A stretch of DNA of 64,000 bases, taken from assembly GCA_035645145.1 (NCBI GenBank), contig DASQNC010000048.1, forward strand, positions 1-64,000. Reading direction: 5' to 3'. This document shows, one piece after another, positions 30,020 through 38,943 of the stretch (position 1 is the stretch's first letter; each line of letters opens with the position of its first letter). The DNA is from Azospirillaceae bacterium (GTDB taxonomy: Bacteria > Pseudomonadota > Alphaproteobacteria > Azospirillales > Azospirillaceae). A program made the translations under genes and the position numbers. Below the pieces are notes generated by a model, which worked only from the letters and a program-made list of their open reading frames with translations, had not been told where the DNA came from and did no database searches.

Positions 30020-31168
30020 ATGCACACGGCGACACACAAGGCAAACGGCTTCACGTTCCTGCGGATCGTGGCCGCGCTGCTGGTGATCATCACCCACAGC
30101 TATGTCGTCCTGGGGCTTCCCGGCGATCCGCTGGACCGTTTGCATCTCCCCCCGTTCAGCAAGTGGGGCGTGGACACCTTCTTCGTGATCAGCGGCTTCC
30201 TGGTCACGGCATCCTTGATGCGCAACGGCGATCCCGTCCGTTACATCCGGAACAGGGCCCTGCGCATCCTCCCCGGCCTGTTCGTCATGGTTGCGCTGAC
30301 CGTGTTCGTGGTCGGCCCGCTGTTCTCGTCCTCGCCGGGGTATTGGTCGCGCGAGGCGTTCCAGTATTTCTGGAATGTCCTCATCTTCAAGCTCACCCCC
30401 TTCCTGCCGGGCGTCTTCGCCGACAATCCGGTGGCGGTCGTGAACGGGTCCCTGTGGACCCTGCCGATCGAGGTCCTGTGCTACGCCGGCCTTTTGGTCA
30501 TCGGCTGGGCCGGCGCGCTGAAGCCGCGGATCATTGCCGTCCTGATTGCCGTCACGACGCTGCTGCATATCGGCAGCGCCTTCCGTCCCGGCGACTATTT
30601 CCTGACGGTTGAAAAGCTGCGCCTGAACGAGTTCGCCGCCCTCTTCCTGGGCGGGGCATTCCTCGCATCCCTGGGCAACAGGCTCCCGATCACATGGAAG
30701 CGGATGGGACTGTGCGCCGCCGGCGTCGTTGCCGGTCTTCTTCTCAGCATGAGGGTGTGGCACCTCCCCGTGGTGGGTGCCGTCCAGTGGCAGGTGGCAT
30801 CGCTCGCCCACCTGCTCCTGTTCCCCTATGTCGTGATCTCGACGGCGCTGCTTCTGCGGCGCCTGGACTGGCTGAACAAACACGACATTTCCTACGGCCT
30901 CTACATATATGCCTGGGTCGTTCAGCAGATCGTCGTCGCCACCCTGGGCCGGGATGTCGGACCTTGGGTGCTGACCGCCCTGTCGATTTTGATGACCGGC
31001 ATCCTCGCGGTCTTGTCATGGCGGTATGTGGAAGGGCCGGCGCTTCGGCTGAAGGACGCTGCGCCGTGGCGTCGCGGCCCTGCCGGCCGGCAGGGCGCGG
31101 CCACCGAACCGTATCCGGCTGCCGGAAACGAAAAGAGCCCCCTGCCCGCGTCTGTTCGGCAGGGCTGA
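30020..31168 (+). CDS. Membrane acyltransferase (acyltransferase 3 family, OafA-like)
   Basis: A 382-residue protein with about ten hydrophobic segments. FTFLRIVAALLVIITHSY near the N-terminus contains the family's R-x(10)-H region, and WGVDTFFVISGFLVTASL is the hallmark VDxFFVISGF motif. The YRNRALRILPG-like segment (YIRNRALRILPG) is also conserved. These enzymes O-acetylate or acylate periplasmic or cell-surface glycans. The neighbourhood suggests O-antigen or exopolysaccharide decoration. ATG at 30020 starts just before the first helix; a GTG at 29978 would add 14 residues. Faces the FkbM gene tail to tail. Confidence 0.92.
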   Translation: MHTATHKANGFTFLRIVAALLVIITHSYVVLGLPGDPLDRLHLPPFSKWGVDTFFVISGFLVTASLMRNGDPVRYIRNRALRILPGLFVMVALTVFVVGPLFSSSPGYWSREAFQYFWNVLIFKLTPFLPGVFADNPVAVVNGSLWTLPIEVLCYAGLLVIGWAGALKPRIIAVLIAVTTLLHIGSAFRPGDYFLTVEKLRLNEFAALFLGGAFLASLGNRLPITWKRMGLCAAGVVAGLLLSMRVWHLPVVGAVQWQVASLAHLLLFPYVVISTALLLRRLDWLNKHDISYGLYIYAWVVQQIVVATLGRDVGPWVLTALSILMTGILAVLSWRYVEGPALRLKDAAPWRRGPAGRQGAATEPYPAAGNEKSPLPASVRQG

Positions 31169-31192
31169 CCGGTCGGTGACCGGCACCGTGCG

Positions 31193-31212
31193 GCGGGGCG
31201 TTAACGCCCCGC
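31193..31212. terminator. Perfect 20-bp palindrome between convergent genes
   Basis: GCGGGGCGTTAACGCCCCGC is self-complementary over all 20 bases, lies 24 bases after the acyltransferase stop and overlaps the TAA of the FkbM gene. It most likely acts as a two-way terminator, although with no loop it would form a hairpin only with a few central bases unpaired. Confidence 0.5.
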
Positions 31213-32295
31213 GTCCGGGAGAAGTGCCGGATTGCGCCATCCCTGGACGCCATCCACGACGACGTCCGGCCCCTTGTCACTCAGCGTTAGGATTGCCGGG
31301 CGTTCGATTTCAAGACGCCAGCCGGCCTTGAGGAGCGTGTCCATGATGCGCCCCTCGATCTGCCGGGAATGGGTGCCGATCACCATGTAGGCCACACGGC
31401 CGCAAAGCGTTTCCAGGCATTCGTCGACCAGATCGGCCTCGCCACCCTGGATGTCCACGTGCAGCAGGTCCAGGCGATCGTGGTCCCCGATGACCTGGTC
31501 CAGTGCGATCATCGGCAGTTCCTCGTAACGGCCGGACGACCGGGCCCGCATCCGTTCGTCATCGTCGGCATTGAAAATGGGCTGCAACCCCCAATCCGAG
31601 CCTGCCGCCACCTGACGCGGGAACAGGGCAATGCCCGATGTCGCGGCAGCGATACCGTGGTGCAGTGTGATCTCGCCGGCATCGAAACCGTTCACCGCAC
31701 AGGACTCCCGGGCAAAGGCGAGATGACCCACGTCACCCTCCACGCCGATGACGTGGACTTTCTTCCCCTTCCGCTTTGCCGCCATGCCGGTGTTGTTCAT
31801 CCAGCAACCCCAGCCGCAGCCGAGCTCGACCATGGTGAACGTCTCTCGCGCAAAATCGACGGCGCGGAGTGCGGCCGCCCACTCGGCGATATCGGCGTGC
31901 CAGTTGGACGGGATCGGGATGGACTCAACCTGCCCAGCCTTTTCCTTCAAGAGATTTGGTTGGAATTTTGGATCAACCAAAACACCGAGATAGTTGGTCA
32001 CATAACCTTCTCGTGGCTCCAGGCTCGGGACCGCATGGCCCCTCAACGTACCCACAGCATCAAAACACGAGTGATAATAATAGAACGGGCTTTTTCTCAC
32101 CCGATCAGCGAATTCTTCCGAATTTCCGATGGCACGAACTATACTTTCCCAGCTGCCAAATGCTTTATATCCATCAATGACAGCCTCGCTCTCCGGCTCC
32201 CGATCGAGGAGTATTTTATAGATATCAATAACATCACTGTCGGAAATTTTCTTTTCCCGCCTGAACGCAAACACACGAACCCCCAAGAAATACAA
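31201..32295 (-). CDS. FkbM-family methyltransferase with N-terminal DUF4214-like segment
   Basis: A 364-residue protein. Residues ~18-65 resemble a short DUF4214 unit (DVIDIYKILLDREPESEAV; IVRAIGNSEEFADR), as often found at the start of glycan-modifying enzymes. The methyltransferase core spans about 140-340: FTMVELGCGWGCWM is SAM motif I, GVEGD follows, and LLHVDIQGGEADLV is the FkbM-family motif. It probably O-methylates a sugar. The first ~80 codons and upstream DNA are clearly more AT-rich than the surroundings, suggesting acquisition by transfer. It lies downstream of, and on the same strand as, the TviB-type dehydrogenase, after a 192-bp gap. Confidence 0.85.
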   Translation of the reverse strand: MYFLGVRVFAFRREKKISDSDVIDIYKILLDREPESEAVIDGYKAFGSWESIVRAIGNSEEFADRVRKSPFYYYHSCFDAVGTLRGHAVPSLEPREGYVTNYLGVLVDPKFQPNLLKEKAGQVESIPIPSNWHADIAEWAAALRAVDFARETFTMVELGCGWGCWMNNTGMAAKRKGKKVHVIGVEGDVGHLAFARESCAVNGFDAGEITLHHGIAAATSGIALFPRQVAAGSDWGLQPIFNADDDERMRARSSGRYEELPMIALDQVIGDHDRLDLLHVDIQGGEADLVDECLETLCGRVAYMVIGTHSRQIEGRIMDTLLKAGWRLEIERPAILTLSDKGPDVVVDGVQGWRNPALLPDAGR

Positions 32296-32487
32296 TCAAT
32301 TTTGCAGAGCACCGGACACAAAGTGCCCAGCAGCAAAACCCGTTGGATGTTGCTTGCCGCAGCAGGCTGTTTCCGGCCACACAATAATCAAGGCCAAGCG
32401 CAAAAGCCACCCGCCCCCAGGTGGCTACCCGCCGACCAACAGGCCGCCGCAAGCGAAAATCGAAGAGCCTGGAGGTCCGCCCCTCGC

Positions 32488-33780
32488 TCAAGGACGCCAG
32501 AGATGGACGTCAGCCGGCTTGCGAGCACGGTCGAGGGTGGATTTCACATCCATGACGATGCCGCCGTCCGGTCCGAGTAGTCCCCGCACGAGATCCCATC
32601 CTCCTTGGCGGAACTGTGCATGCTGGACGGCAACGATCACCGCATCAGCCGGCTTCAGGGCGCCCATGGGAAGCAGGGCCAAGTCATACTCGTGCCGGGC
32701 TGCCTTCTCATCGGCGATGGGATCGTGGACTTGAACCTCCACTCCGAATGCGGCCAGTTCGCGGATGATGTCCACGATCTTACTGTTGCGGATGTCGGGC
32801 ACGTCCTCCTTGAAGCTGAGGCCGAGAACGGTCACCCGATAGTCCCTGCCATGGCGCACTTGGCGCAGGAGCAACTTGATGCACTCCTGGGCGATGCGCA
32901 TACCCATCCCGTCATTGACCCGGCGACCGGCGAGAATGACCTCGGGGTGGTATCCGTACCTTTCCGCTTGGAAAGTCAGGTAATAGGGGTCGACGCCGAT
33001 GCAATGACCGCCGACCAGGCCGGGCTTAAAACTCAGGAAATTCCATTTGGTGCCGGCGGCCTCGAGCACATCGCCGGTATCGATACCCATCCGCCCGAAG
33101 ATCGCGGACAATTCATTCACGAAGCCAATATTGATGTCCCGCTGCGCGTTCTCGATCGCCTTGGCGGCTTCCGCAACCTTGATCGACGGAGCCACATGGA
33201 TCCCAGCCGTGACCACCGCCCCGTAGGTTTCGGCAACGATGCGGGTGGTTTCGGCGTCGAAGCCGGAGACGACCTTCCGGATGGTCTCGAACCGGTGGGC
33301 CCGATCGCCGGGGTTGATGCGTTCGGGCGAATAGCCCACGCTGAAATCGCGCCCGCAAACCAGGCCGGACAGGCGCTCCAGCAAGGGAACGCACTCCTCC
33401 TCGGTTGCGCCGGGATAAACCGTGGATTCGTACACCACGATGTCCCCCCGCTTCAGCACGCCGGCAATCGTCTCGGTCGCCTTGCACACGGCCGTGAGGT
33501 CCGGGCGGTTCGCATCATCGATCGGGGTCGGCACCGTCACGATGAAGAAATCGGCCTGCGCAAGCTGCCGGTGGTCGGCGGTCAGCTTCATGGGCACGTC
33601 TGCCAACTCGCTGGTCGAACACTCGTTGGTGCGATCGAAACCGCGGTTCAACTCGTCGATCCGTGTGGCGTCGATATCGAACGCCACCACGTCGAACCGC
33701 TTCTTGGCGAAAGCAACCGCAACCGGCAAACCAACGTAACCAAGGCCGATCACGGCGATTTTGCGCATTCCCTGGGACAT
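32488..33780 (-). CDS. tviB: UDP-N-acetylhexosamine 6-dehydrogenase, TviB/WbpA type
   Basis: About 430 residues of the UDP-glucose/GDP-mannose dehydrogenase family. The NAD-binding motif is IAVIGLGYVGLPVAVAFA near the N-terminus. YSPERINPGDRAHR and KVAEAAKAIENAQRDINI form the central domain. GGHCIGVDPYYLT contains the catalytic Cys. The SPERINPGD and ENAQRDINIGFVNE signatures are those of TviB/WbpA/Cap5L-type enzymes, which oxidise UDP-GlcNAc or UDP-GalNAc to the uronic acid, rather than UDP-glucose. The product would feed an acidic exopolysaccharide. ATG at 33780 (MSQGMRKI) is chosen; 33792 is an in-frame alternative. It follows the GT4 gene after 147 bp. Confidence 0.9.
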   Translation of the reverse strand: MSQGMRKIAVIGLGYVGLPVAVAFAKKRFDVVAFDIDATRIDELNRGFDRTNECSTSELADVPMKLTADHRQLAQADFFIVTVPTPIDDANRPDLTAVCKATETIAGVLKRGDIVVYESTVYPGATEEECVPLLERLSGLVCGRDFSVGYSPERINPGDRAHRFETIRKVVSGFDAETTRIVAETYGAVVTAGIHVAPSIKVAEAAKAIENAQRDINIGFVNELSAIFGRMGIDTGDVLEAAGTKWNFLSFKPGLVGGHCIGVDPYYLTFQAERYGYHPEVILAGRRVNDGMGMRIAQECIKLLLRQVRHGRDYRVTVLGLSFKEDVPDIRNSKIVDIIRELAAFGVEVQVHDPIADEKAARHEYDLALLPMGALKPADAVIVAVQHAQFRQGGWDLVRGLLGPDGGIVMDVKSTLDRARKPADVHLWRP

Positions 33781-33927
33781 AAGGTTCCCCAACTCCGATG
33801 GCGTCGGGAATCTGACCCGCGCGCAAGACCGAGGCGAGCGTTTGAAACTGTGCTCGACGCCACCTTGAAACTCAACTTGGATGTGATACCGCCATAGAAC
33901 GATCGGCCAACCCGGCCCAAACCTGGA

Positions 33928-35097
33928 TTACGGCACCAAAAGGCTACGGTAACATTCGACCATCCGGCGTCCGACCTCATCCGCCGAAAAGCCCATGGCC
34001 GCCAAAGACCGCGCCGACTCGCCGTACCGCACGCGAAGGGCCGCGTCGCCCGCCAGATGCACCAGGGCATCGGCCAGCGCCCGGACGTCCCCGACCGGAA
34101 CCGTCACCCCGCTTTCGCCATCGCGCGTGATGTCGGTGCACCCGGGAACACGGGATGCCACGACCGGCCGCCCGCAGGCGGCGGCCTCCAGAAGGCTTTT
34201 GGGAACCCCCTCCCCGCCCACCGACATCAGGACGGCAATGTGGGCCCTCGCCCAAACCCGGCGCACATCCTCCACGTGGCCGAGCCATTCCACACCGGGC
34301 AATCCGGCCCAGCGGCGGACCGTGTCCTCGTCGAAGGAGGTGGGGTTGTCCGGGTCGGGCTTTCCGGCGAGCAGAAGGCGCAGGTCCACGCCCCTGCGGC
34401 GCACCTCCTGCACGGCCTCGACCACGACATCCACGCCCTTGTTCCGCAGCATGCGGCCGACATAGGCCACCGTGACGGGGCCGGCGGGCTCCGGCAGCAC
34501 CTGGAATTGATCCGGGTCGACGCCGGACCCGCGGATCACCCGGATCCGGTCCGCGGACACGATGCGCTGGTCCTGGAGCACCTGGCGGTCATGGTCGTTC
34601 TGGACCACCGCGACCGTGCGCGGCTCCCCGCCGAACACGCCACGGAGCAACCGGGTGATGACGAAGCGGCGAGCCCGCGCGCCCCAGCCGGTGGCCGTGA
34701 ATGCCGTCCCGAGGCCGTTGATGCCGTGGACGACGGCCGGCACGCCGGTCAAACGCGCGGCCAGCCCGCCCACGAGCACGGGCTTCAAGGAGACATTGTG
34801 AACGATGTCCGGGCGGGTGCGCCGGAACAGTGCCGCGACCTCGCGCACCTGACGAACCACCGAGGCGGGATCGTTCCGGCTCCGCCGCCAGGCCAAGGGA
34901 TGCACGGCGAACCCGGCAGCCTCGATCAGCCCGCCGTGCCGGTCCACCCGTGTCGCCACATGCACGTCGTAGCCGGCCGCCGCCGCGGCCTGCGCCATGG
35001 GCAACCGGTGCGACCAGAAGTACCAGTCCTCGGTGACGAGGAACATCAGCCGCGGTCGCCGGGGGACCACCGTCCCGTCCGTCCGGAAGCCCTCCAC
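33928..35097 (-). CDS. Glycosyltransferase, GT4 family (PglA/WbpX-like)
   Basis: A 389-residue GT-B enzyme. LMFLVTEDWYFWSHRLPMAQAA at the start, VHNVSLKPVLVGGLAARL and VVHGINGLGTAF are the pattern of PglA/WcfI-type GT4 transferases that act on undecaprenyl-linked N-acetyl sugars. The donor half has VAYVGRMLRNKGVDVVVEA and MSVGGEGVPKSLLEAAACG (EX7E). It starts 9 bp after the CapD/FlaA1-type gene and so belongs to the same operon. Together with the WecA-type initiator and TviB-type dehydrogenase it suggests assembly of an N-acetyl-sugar-containing glycan distinct from the D-rhamnose polymer. Confidence 0.9.
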   Translation of the reverse strand: MEGFRTDGTVVPRRPRLMFLVTEDWYFWSHRLPMAQAAAAAGYDVHVATRVDRHGGLIEAAGFAVHPLAWRRSRNDPASVVRQVREVAALFRRTRPDIVHNVSLKPVLVGGLAARLTGVPAVVHGINGLGTAFTATGWGARARRFVITRLLRGVFGGEPRTVAVVQNDHDRQVLQDQRIVSADRIRVIRGSGVDPDQFQVLPEPAGPVTVAYVGRMLRNKGVDVVVEAVQEVRRRGVDLRLLLAGKPDPDNPTSFDEDTVRRWAGLPGVEWLGHVEDVRRVWARAHIAVLMSVGGEGVPKSLLEAAACGRPVVASRVPGCTDITRDGESGVTVPVGDVRALADALVHLAGDAALRVRYGESARSLAAMGFSADEVGRRMVECYRSLLVP

Positions 35098-35106
35098 GAC
35101 CGGCCC

Positions 35107-37185
35107 CTAGGTTCGTGCCGCGGCGTTGCCGGGTGCCTCCAGATCGGCGCCGACGGATGGCGACGCGGGTCCGGCGTATCCGGGAACGATGGCCCGCAGC
35201 ATGGCCACCAGCCTCTCGACCGCCTCGTCCGCGACCGCCCGCTCCATCTCCTCGAGGCTGCGCGCGAGCAAGCCGTAGTCGATCACCAGAGGGGAGGCGA
35301 CGAACACGCCTTCCACCGGCGTGGGCAGCGTCTGTTCGACGGGGTCGAACAGTTCCTCGTACAGTTTTTCGCCCGGACGCAGGCCGGTGTATTCGATCCG
35401 GACGTCCCGGTCCGGCCGCAGCCCGGCAAGCCGGACCATCTGCCGGGCGAGATCCACGATCTTCACGGGCTTGCCCATATCGAGGACGAAGATCCGCCCC
35501 GCTTCCTCGGCGCGGGCCAGACCGAACGCCGAGGCCTGCAGGACCAGCTGCACGGCTTCGGCGATCGTCATGAAATACCGCTCCACCTCGGGGTGCGTGA
35601 CCGTGATCGGCCCACCCGCCGCAAGCTGGGCCTGGAACAGCGGCACGACGGAGCCGCTCGACCCCAGCACATTGCCGAAACGGACGGTGATGTAGCGCGT
35701 CCGTTCCCCGATCCGACGGGACTCCTGAACATCCATGGCCTGGCAATAGGCCTCCGCCAAGCGCTTGGTCGCCCCCATCACGCTGACCGGCCGCACCGCC
35801 TTGTCGGTCGAGATGAACACCATTGAGCGGGCGCCCGCCTGCCGTGCCGCATCGGCCACGTTGCGGGTGCCAAGGCAGTTGGTGGCGATGCCCTCGGCGA
35901 TATGGGTCTCCACGACCGGCACATGCTTCAGCGCAGCCGCGTGGAAGACCAGGTTCGGGCGCTCCTTCTGGAACAGCCGCATCACGCGGTTGCGCTGGCG
36001 GACGTCACACAGGATCGGCACGATGTCCAGGTCCGGGAAGGTCTCCGTCAGCTTCCGGTGGATGCTGTAGAGCTGGAATTCGCTGTGCTCGACCAGGATG
36101 AGCCGCGACGGCCGGTCCGACGCGATCTGATGGCACAGCTCGCTGCCGATGCTGCCGCCGGCCCCGGTGACCAGAACGCGCGCGCCGGCGACCATGGCGG
36201 AGACCGGCTCGCGGTCCAGCTGCACCTGCGGCCGCCCGAGGAGGTCCTCGATGGCGACGGGCCTCAACGCGACGGATCCGACTCCATCCGTGGACCGGAA
36301 ATCGGTCAGGCTCGGCAGGCGTGACAGCGTCAGGCCCAAGGCATCGCAACGTTCGAGCAGGTTGCGGGTGACCTCGCCCTTGATCTCCTGCCCAGGGTAC
36401 GAGATCACGACGCGCTGCGGCCCCTCGCCCGCCGCCGCCAGATCGGCAACCACCCTCTCCAGATCCTCGATCGTCCCCAGCACCTTCACGCCATGGATGG
36501 CACGGCCGACATTGATCGGCTTGCGGTCGAGGATCCCGCAGACACGGTAGGCGGCATTCACATCGGCCGCCAGCGAGCGGATGAACAGCTCGGCGTTCAG
36601 GTCCGACCCGACCAGAAGGAGGGGGGTCCGGCCCGCCCCGGCCATCATCTGCCTTTTCGCCAAGCGGCGGTCCTTGACCATGCGGTACAGCAGGCGCGGC
36701 CCGCCCAGCATCACGATCAGGACGAACCAGTTGATGACCGGAACCGAGCGCGGGATCGGATCCAGCCGGTTCACCAGGAACATGGCCAACAGCAGCAGGC
36801 CGATGGCGATCGACACGGCGCGCAGCAGGTTCAGCAGATCCGGGGTCGAGGAATAGCGCCAGATACCGCGGTAGAGTCCGACCGCACGGTATGTGACGGC
36901 CGCGATGGCGGCAAAGATCGGCGTTCCGGTCAGCAGCGCTTCCGCATAGGTGCCGAACGCCTGCTCGCCAACGCGCAGATAGAAGGACACCACGAACGAG
37001 ACGCAGGTCACAACGATGTCGTGCGCGAACGCTAGGTCCTGTCGCCGGATCAAGCGCGGGCTCCCGGATGGCAGCGATCGATGGGCGGCGTTGGGACGGC
37101 CGCCCGCAACAAGCCGGTCAACGACCGGCCCAACCTTGTCGATGTACGCCGCCGGACGGCGCCGCGTCCAGTATCGAAGCCCCAT
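35107..37185 (-). CDS. Membrane-bound nucleotide-sugar epimerase/4,6-dehydratase (CapD/FlaA1/WbpM-like)
   Basis: About 692 residues. The N-terminal part has four hydrophobic helices (about 55-165; FAHDIVVTCVSFVVSFYLR). A CoA-binding-like Rossmann domain follows (LLLVGSDLNAELFIRSL). The catalytic SDR domain from ~325 has [32 protein letters not shown] and STDKAVRPVSVMGATKRLAE, where Met replaces the usual Tyr of YxxxK, as in WbpM/PglF. These enzymes make UDP-4-keto-6-deoxy-GlcNAc for surface glycans. Start: ATG 37185 assumed; ATG 37260 has a better ribosome site (AAAGG) and would add 25 residues. Divergent from the WecA-type gene. Confidence 0.9.
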   Translation of the reverse strand: MGLRYWTRRRPAAYIDKVGPVVDRLVAGGRPNAAHRSLPSGSPRLIRRQDLAFAHDIVVTCVSFVVSFYLRVGEQAFGTYAEALLTGTPIFAAIAAVTYRAVGLYRGIWRYSSTPDLLNLLRAVSIAIGLLLLAMFLVNRLDPIPRSVPVINWFVLIVMLGGPRLLYRMVKDRRLAKRQMMAGAGRTPLLLVGSDLNAELFIRSLAADVNAAYRVCGILDRKPINVGRAIHGVKVLGTIEDLERVVADLAAAGEGPQRVVISYPGQEIKGEVTRNLLERCDALGLTLSRLPSLTDFRSTDGVGSVALRPVAIEDLLGRPQVQLDREPVSAMVAGARVLVTGAGGSIGSELCHQIASDRPSRLILVEHSEFQLYSIHRKLTETFPDLDIVPILCDVRQRNRVMRLFQKERPNLVFHAAALKHVPVVETHIAEGIATNCLGTRNVADAARQAGARSMVFISTDKAVRPVSVMGATKRLAEAYCQAMDVQESRRIGERTRYITVRFGNVLGSSGSVVPLFQAQLAAGGPITVTHPEVERYFMTIAEAVQLVLQASAFGLARAEEAGRIFVLDMGKPVKIVDLARQMVRLAGLRPDRDVRIEYTGLRPGEKLYEELFDPVEQTLPTPVEGVFVASPLVIDYGLLARSLEEMERAVADEAVERLVAMLRAIVPGYAGPASPSVGADLEAPGNAAART

Positions 37186-37286
37186 CTCCACGCAACGGAG
37201 ACTTGCGCGGAAGGGTCCGGTGGGACGAGGAATACGGCCCGCGGCGTCCCCGCCGGCCATGATTTGCCTTTGTTGAACCAACCGGA

Positions 37287-38333
37287 ATGACCAGCACCCA
37301 ACCGATCCTCGGCCTTCTCGTGGTCCTTGCCAGCGGCGCCGGTGCGTGGGCGGTGACGGGCCGGGTCCTCCGGCATCTGCGGCGCCGTGCGATTCTCGAT
37401 ATGCCGAACGAACGGTCCAGCCACACGGTGCCGACCCCGCGCGGCGGCGGATGGGGCATCCTTGCCGGCATTGTTCCGGCTTGGCTGGTGCTCGGTGTCG
37501 CCGGCGGCGATACGACGGCGCTGGCCGCCTTGCCGGGTTGTCTTGTTGTGGCCGCCGTCTCGTGGCTGGACGATCGCGGCGGCCTCGGCCCTGCGGTGCG
37601 TCTTGCCGCCCAGTTCGCGGCCGCCGGGCTGGGCATGTGGATGCTGCCCCCCGATGCCCTGGCACTCCAGGGCCTGGTTCCCGTCTGGGTGGACCGTGTC
37701 CTGGCCGCCGTCGCCTGGGTCTGGTTCATGAACCTCTACAACTTCATGGACGGCATCGACGGGATCGCCGGCAGCCAAGCGGCGTCGGTCGGCGCCGGGA
37801 TCGCCCTGGTGGTCTGGACGGCCGGGCTGCCGGACGGGAATGCCTGGCCCGCCCTGTCGCTTGCGGCCGCGGCGGCGGGGTTCCTGGTCTGGAATTGGCA
37901 CCCGGCGCGCGTCTTCATGGGGGATGTGGGCAGCGTCCCGCTCGGTTACCTCCTGGGATGGCTGCTGCTGGGTCTGGCCGTGCACGGACAATGGGCGGCC
38001 GCCCTGCTGCTGCCGCTGTTCTTCGTGGCGGACGCCACGACCACCCTTGTGCGGCGGGCCGCGGCGGGCAAACCGGTCTGGCTGGCGCACCGGGAACATG
38101 CCTACCAGAAGGCCGTGCAGCGCGGATTGCGGCACGACACGGTGGTGGTACGAATGCTGGGCCTCAACGGTGTCCTGCTCATCCTGGCCGCGGTGGCCAC
38201 GGCCGGTCCAGCGGCGGCGGTCGCGGCGGCGGCGGCCGGGCTGGCGATCACACTGGCGGCACTGCGGCTCCTGGCAGGGCCGGGCATGGGACGCACCTCC
38301 GCGGAAGAAGCGGGTGCCCCGCCCTCCGGCTGA
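37287..38333 (+). CDS. Undecaprenyl-phosphate sugar-1-phosphate transferase (WecA/MraY family)
   Basis: A 348-residue polytopic protein with about ten membrane segments. Family motifs are MPNERSSHTVPTPRGGG near residue 40, AVSWLDDRGGL (the Mg-binding Asp pair) near 94, NLYNFMDGIDGIAGSQA near 150 and VFMGDVGSVPLGYLLG near 210. LAHREHAYQKAVQRG is the HxxxY-type cytoplasmic loop. It transfers GlcNAc-1-P, QuiNAc-1-P or a related sugar to undecaprenyl phosphate, starting glycan assembly. It is divergent from the CapD/FlaA1-type gene, whose product could be processed into its substrate. It is not MraY proper; the Ala-rich C-terminus varies in WbpL-like enzymes. Confidence 0.93.
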   Translation: MTSTQPILGLLVVLASGAGAWAVTGRVLRHLRRRAILDMPNERSSHTVPTPRGGGWGILAGIVPAWLVLGVAGGDTTALAALPGCLVVAAVSWLDDRGGLGPAVRLAAQFAAAGLGMWMLPPDALALQGLVPVWVDRVLAAVAWVWFMNLYNFMDGIDGIAGSQAASVGAGIALVVWTAGLPDGNAWPALSLAAAAAGFLVWNWHPARVFMGDVGSVPLGYLLGWLLLGLAVHGQWAAALLLPLFFVADATTTLVRRAAAGKPVWLAHREHAYQKAVQRGLRHDTVVVRMLGLNGVLLILAAVATAGPAAAVAAAAAGLAITLAALRLLAGPGMGRTSAEEAGAPPSG

Positions 38334-38354
38334 ACGGCGCCCCGGGCCGAAATC

Positions 38355-38603
38355 TCAGGGTTTCTGGCCGGCCTTGCGCAGAAGCTCGTCGATCTTCCTG
38401 TCCGCCTCGCTGCGGGTCAGGTTGCCCGGGAATTCCTCCCCGGCGTCCATCGTCAGGACCTGGAGCTGCGCCCGCTGGGCATCGGTCATCGCCTCGCTCC
38501 GGGCCGCCGTGCCGTCCTCCTCCGGGAAATCGTCGGGATTCCGGCTGGTCTCGGCGGACCAGGTGCCCGCCCCCCCGTCCTTCGTACGGTCGTCTTCCAT
38601 CAT
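38355..38603 (-). CDS. DUF3072 family small protein
   Basis: An 82-residue acidic, soluble protein. The C-terminal half (MTDAQRAQLQVLTMDAGEE then LTRSEADRKIDELLRKAG) is the DUF3072 motif, a short helical segment of unknown function. The N-terminal half is charged and low-complexity. Start ATG at 38603 with GAGG five bases upstream, preferred over 38648. It lies downstream of the small membrane protein gene on the same strand. Function unknown. Confidence 0.8.
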   Translation of the reverse strand: MMEDDRTKDGGAGTWSAETSRNPDDFPEEDGTAARSEAMTDAQRAQLQVLTMDAGEEFPGNLTRSEADRKIDELLRKAGQKP

Positions 38604-38694
38604 GCCTGCCTCGCGCCCGAGGGCCTCGCCTTGGCGAGCTTGCCCCACTCAATCGCGCGGAACGGACAAGGTTCCGTGGCGCCGGGCGACCGGA

Positions 38695-38940
38695 TCAGGC
38701 GTGGCGGGCCTGCGGACACCCGTCCCGTCCACAGGCCCCGCCACCGGCGGCCACGAAGGTGCCGCAGGTCCGGCAACGCACCATTTCCTCCACCTGCCGG
38801 CGCGGGCCGTCGCGGCCGGTTCGGGCCGGGTCCGCATCGAGCCGCTCCTTCAGCAGTGCGATCCGCCGGTACCATTTGAATGCGGCCCAGACGGCGGCGA
38901 TGATGGCGGCCAGCGCCAGCAATTTGGAAAGGCTGAACAT
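38695..38940 (-). CDS. PP0621-like small membrane protein with zinc ribbon
   Basis: An 81-residue protein: one N-terminal transmembrane helix (LSKLLALAAIIAAVWAAF) followed by a basic linker and a C-terminal CxxC...CxxxxC cluster (VRCRTCGTF; GACGRDGC) that could hold a zinc ion. This arrangement, helix plus VRCxxCG, is that of the PP0621 family of unknown function. It starts 3 bp after the S49 peptidase stop, so the two are co-transcribed. Confidence 0.75.
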   Translation of the reverse strand: MFSLSKLLALAAIIAAVWAAFKWYRRIALLKERLDADPARTGRDGPRRQVEEMVRCRTCGTFVAAGGGACGRDGCPQARHA

Positions 38941-38943
38941 CGG

